Below are positions 57,663-60,426 of a stretch of DNA of 60,426 nucleotides, one piece after another. Position 1 is the stretch's first letter, and each line of letters begins with the position of its first letter. The notes beneath the pieces were generated by a model that saw nothing but the letters and a program-made list of their open reading frames with translations, searched no databases and had not been told where the DNA came from. The position numbers were made by a program, and so were the translations under genes. Origin of the DNA: Prasinococcaceae sp. CCMP 1430 (lineage: Eukaryota > Prasinodermophyta > Palmophyllophyceae > Prasinococcales > Prasinococcaceae); the NCBI GenBank assembly GCA_013416795.1, contig RQSC01000314.1, positions 1,333-61,758 of the forward strand, written 5' to 3'.

Positions 57663-59264
57663 TTAGGCGGACGGCGCAGACGCCTCGACCCTGCCATCTC
57701 CGGACGCAGCGGAAGCGGCGGCGGCCGCAGCGGCGGCAGAGCCCTTCCACTCGGTAGGGGAAGGCGGCAGCGCCTGAGTGTCGGCGGCGGGTGCGGTGGG
57801 GATTGGCGCTGCTGCGATGGGTATCGGATGCGTCGCTGACGCGTCGCCCGCCACCGCATGCAGCTGCGCCTCGGCACCGTCCGCAGCGCCTGCGTCGCCT
57901 GCCGGCTGCACCGCCTGTGCCGCCTGGACCGCGTGGGCGGCCTGCACCACCTGCGCCTGCGCTGCCTGCACCTGCGCCTGCGCCGCCTGCATTGCTTGTG
58001 CCGCCTGCGCCGCCTGCGCGCCCGCAACGCCACCCATCGCGCTCATAGCCTCGAGCTGCGCCATCGCTTGCGCTTGCGCCGCCCCCTGATGCGCGTACAT
58101 CTCGGCGCCGGGCACGTGCGGCCACACCATACCGTAGTGCGAACCCGCCACGCCGCCGTACGGGAGCGCCGCTGCGTGCGCCGCCGATATCGCTGGCATG
58201 TTCGCAGCCATGGCCATGCCGGGGCCCACGAAGAGGCCCTCCCGCGTGTATCCCATCGGCGCCATTGCCATCGGGTGCGCGCCGTACCCCGTGTAGGGGT
58301 ACGCGCCGCCGTGCATGCCGTACATACCCCCGTACCCGCGTGCGTGCGTGTGCGGCGCTAGCGTGAGCGTGCGCCCGCCGTACGACAACGCCCCGCGCGC
58401 GAGTGCCGCCTTGCAGGCCGAGGCCGCCGCCCCCGACCGATAGATGATGTGCGCCCCGCCGCGAGCAGCCCCCGTGGCGTGCTGCACGAACATGCGCACG
58501 TGGCGCACCTGCCCGAACTGCGCCGTGAGCTCACGCAGCCCCGCCTCGGTGGCGTCGGGCGGCAGGCCCTCCAGCGCCACGCGTCGGCCGTCGCCGTCGT
58601 TGTAGCCCCCCCCCTTGCCGTGCGGGCCCGCCTGCGAGCCCGGCCCCCCGCTGCCGCCTGCCCCGCTGCCGCCGGCACTGCGCACGGCCTTCGAAATGTT
58701 GAGCGTGCGCCCGGCGAACGGGACGAAGCCGCCGTCGCGCGCGGCCTGCGCGGCCGTGGCGTCGCGAAAGAGCACGAAGCCGTAGCCCTTGAACTTCATG
58801 GAGGAGTTGTCGTAAATGAACTTCACCTCCGACACGGGCCCGTACGTGTCCGACAGGAACTTCCCCAGCTCGGCCTCGGTGCTCGCGTAAGGGATGCCGC
58901 CCACGAACACACGCCGGTCGCCGCGCGCGTGCGACAGCGCGGGCGCTTCGGCGCTCCCATCGGCGCCAACTCCCGCGCCCGCTGCGGCCTGGTCCCGGCC
59001 GTCAAGCGCCTCGGCCGGCGGCGTCACCGGCGCGAGCGCCGGGTCGGACGCATCGGCCTGCGGCCCCGCCCCGGTCTGCGCGGTGCCGGCAGTGTGATCG
59101 CCGCCGGTACTGACCTCCTGCGCGCCCGCGCGCGGCTCGGCGTCCGCGCCCTTGCGAGGCCCCGTGCCGGCCGCGTCTTCGGCGGGCACGCTCGAGCCAA
59201 GCTTCAGTGCGCCCAGGCCTTCCGCGGCCGCGTCCGCGGCCGCAGCGGGCAGGCCCGTCGTCAT
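57663..59264 (-). CDS. Two-RRM RNA-binding protein with Ala/Gln-rich tail
   Basis: Intronless, 533 residues from ATG 59264. RRM1 (about 130-210) has RNP2 VFVGGIPYA and RNP1 KGYGFVLF. A second, weaker RRM (about 230-310) has VALEGLPPDATEAGL and GAHIIY in place of a full RNP1. The remainder is low-complexity: Gly/Tyr/Met-rich (YGGMYGMHGGAYPYTGYGA), then an Ala/Gln repeat with a period near three to four residues (AQAAQAAQAMQAAQAQVQAA) and Pro/Ala-rich end. This composition is typical of hnRNP-like proteins that form granules. The orthologue cannot be named from sequence alone; DAZAP1/hnRNP-A-like or plant RBP45/47-like are both possible. The next gene upstream on the same strand ends 170 bp away. 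Confidence 0.82.
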   Translation of the reverse strand: MTTGLPAAAADAAAEGLGALKLGSSVPAEDAAGTGPRKGADAEPRAGAQEVSTGGDHTAGTAQTGAGPQADASDPALAPVTPPAEALDGRDQAAAGAGVGADGSAEAPALSHARGDRRVFVGGIPYASTEAELGKFLSDTYGPVSEVKFIYDNSSMKFKGYGFVLFRDATAAQAARDGGFVPFAGRTLNISKAVRSAGGSGAGGSGGPGSQAGPHGKGGGYNDGDGRRVALEGLPPDATEAGLRELTAQFGQVRHVRMFVQHATGAARGGAHIIYRSGAAASACKAALARGALSYGGRTLTLAPHTHARGYGGMYGMHGGAYPYTGYGAHPMAMAPMGYTREGLFVGPGMAMAANMPAISAAHAAALPYGGVAGSHYGMVWPHVPGAEMYAHQGAAQAQAMAQLEAMSAMGGVAGAQAAQAAQAMQAAQAQVQAAQAQVVQAAHAVQAAQAVQPAGDAGAADGAEAQLHAVAGDASATHPIPIAAAPIPTAPAADTQALPPSPTEWKGSAAAAAAAASAASGDGRVEASAPSA

Positions 59265-59434
59265 CGCGCCCCCTTCCTCTGACCGCGCGAGCACCCGCGC
59301 GGCCCGACCTCCTCGCGCGCGCGCGTGCGCGTGCGCGCGTTCTTTGGCCGTGCGTCCGGAGACGACGCGCGAGACGACGCAAACCCTCCTGTTGGTGCGA
59401 GCACGGGCGCGGCGCGCACAATTGGCAGTCGGCG

Positions 59435-60426
59435 TCAGCGACGGTCGAGAGCGCCCGGGCGAGCGCGCGCGGCGCGACGAGGCGCGCAGCGATTCGCGCG
59501 CTCGCTCGCGACGGCGGGCCCCGCGGGCGACGCAATCGGGCGATCGCGCGAAGGGGAGGCGAGGGCCGCGCCCAGCCGCATGTCCTGCTCGGCGCACGCG
59601 CGCTCCCACTCGTAGAGCCTGTCCGTGATAGCAGCGGCCGGATCCATCCGGATCTTTGTCGCGGCCGGAGGCGGCGCGCCAACGACGTGCGACTCACGCG
59701 CATGCGCGTCACCACGCGCATTTGCCTGCGGCGCGTGCCGACCCTGTCCGCTGGGTGCCGTGCGCGCAGCAGCACGAGGTGTGCCGCCTTGGGCGCCGGC
59801 CTTTCCGGCGAGTTTTGGGAGCGCGAGGCGCGTGTCGAACCGCACGGGCCGCCACTGCGGGCGCGCCGCGCGGCGCGCCTCCTCGCGCGCCTCGGCGAGT
59901 TCGAGCTTTCGCGATATCGCACTAAAGGACGCGCCCGCGCGGCAGCCGCGCACGCGCTGCCGCGACATGGCGACCTGCGCGCGCAGGGCGCGATGACCCT
60001 CGCGCAGCACGCCGGGCTCGTCGGCAGCGCCAGCGGCGTCTGTACCCACCTCGCCCTGTGCGCCGTGTGGCGGCGATGTGTCGGCATTTGAGCGGCGGCC
60101 TACGGTGGACGACAGCCCGCCGGCGGCGCCCGCACCGGCCCCCGCCGCGCCGCCTCCCACTGCGCCACCGGCATACGCGCTGCCAACGCCGCCGAGGCTG
60201 AGCGCATGGGCGCCCCCCCCCCCTGCGGCTGCGGCGCTCAGCAGGGGCGGCGGCTCCAGTTTCTCGCGTTCAAGGTCGGGCTGCCCCAGCGGTTGGTACG
60301 GCTTGTGACGTTCCGACGCCCACCCGCACTTGAAGGGCGCGGCGGCTGCGCTGGCGCGGCCAGGTGCTGAGAGGCCCGCGGCGCCCGCGGCGGGCCCCGT
60401 GGCCGCTGCAGTGCGGCGGCCGACCA
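59435..60426 (-). CDS. Uncharacterised protein, 5' partial at window edge
   Basis: Open minus-strand frame from the right edge to the TGA/TAG at 59435, about 330 codons. Not recognised. Near the edge it reads FKCGWASERHKPYQPLGQP, then a Gly/Ala-rich region that passes through an 11-base G run (60212-60222 as C), and towards the C-terminus a helical stretch FSAISRKLELAEAREEARRAARP, then RFDTRLALPKLAGK and MDPAAAITDRLYEWERACAEQDMRLG. The last two helices look like real coding sequence; the rest could be disordered. The G run makes the frame sensitive to one-base errors. The start lies outside the window. Confidence 0.5.
   Translation of the reverse strand, partial: VGRRTAAATGPAAGAAGLSAPGRASAAAAPFKCGWASERHKPYQPLGQPDLEREKLEPPPLLSAAAAGGGGAHALSLGGVGSAYAGGAVGGGAAGAGAGAAGGLSSTVGRRSNADTSPPHGAQGEVGTDAAGAADEPGVLREGHRALRAQVAMSRQRVRGCRAGASFSAISRKLELAEAREEARRAARPQWRPVRFDTRLALPKLAGKAGAQGGTPRAAARTAPSGQGRHAPQANARGDAHARESHVVGAPPPAATKIRMDPAAAITDRLYEWERACAEQDMRLGAALASPSRDRPIASPAGPAVASERANRCAPRRAARARPGALDRR

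Overview
The window is nuclear DNA from a very GC-rich, gene-dense eukaryote, most likely a unicellular green-lineage alga of prasinophyte grade; the species is not determined. Supporting signs are: a starch synthase of the granule-bound type with a transit-like N-terminus, an isoamylase and a SEX4/LSF2-type glucan phosphatase; a hydroxyproline O-arabinosyltransferase; plastid-type targeting peptides, including a twin-arginine lumen signal; short GT-AG introns (about 85-265 nt); and repeated AAACCCTA/TAGGGTTT (plant telo-box-like) motifs in AT-richer islands between genes. A rotatin homologue suggests basal bodies, so a flagellate stage. There are about 27 protein genes, frequently alternating in strand, with 100-700 bp between them.

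Layout. 1-7.5 kb: granule-bound starch synthase (cut by the window edge), a small unknown membrane protein whose intron holds a 73-bp poly-G tract, a RING/TRAF zinc-finger protein (4 exons), and a SEX4/LSF2-like phosphatase. 7.7-14 kb: a large intronless LRR / single-TM receptor with three class III cyclase-like domains, then a CS-domain co-chaperone. 14.4-20 kb: an OTU deubiquitinase with a dual-acylation N-terminus, followed on the same strand by a myosin ending in a CaaX box. 19.9-28.2 kb: isoamylase, RCL1, a two-domain glycosyltransferase, an orphan ABCG-like fragment beside an ambiguous base (27047), and a hydroxyproline arabinosyltransferase. 28.5-34.9 kb: a PPC-domain protein, an unknown coiled-coil protein, a DDX55/Spb4 helicase and a small membrane protein. 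35-41.5 kb: a rotatin homologue lacking its start codon, abutting an AT-rich organellar rpl2 fragment (41491-41957). 43-50.6 kb: a GT32-type glycosyltransferase fusion, a Mit_KHE1-like protein beside a second ambiguous base (45945), a DUF1499 thylakoid-lumen protein and a bifunctional PFK-2/FBPase-2. 51-60.4 kb: a TOM1-like VHS/GAT protein, cysteine synthase, an SDR, an unknown membrane protein, a two-RRM protein and a partial gene at the right edge.

How the genes relate: this is a eukaryotic patchwork and not an operon. Three genes concern plastid starch (synthesis, debranching, glucan dephosphorylation) and PFK-2/FBPase-2 sets the cytosolic signal that partitions carbon. Two ribosome-biogenesis genes (RCL1, DDX55) are present. 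Several glycosyltransferases suit the making of an extracellular coat. Two adjacent genes (OTU, CaaX myosin) both carry lipid-anchor signals and ubiquitin-linked features. Two ambiguous bases, a truncated organellar insert and several genes without a usable ATG show that parts of this contig may be mis-joined or carry indels; those calls are marked.
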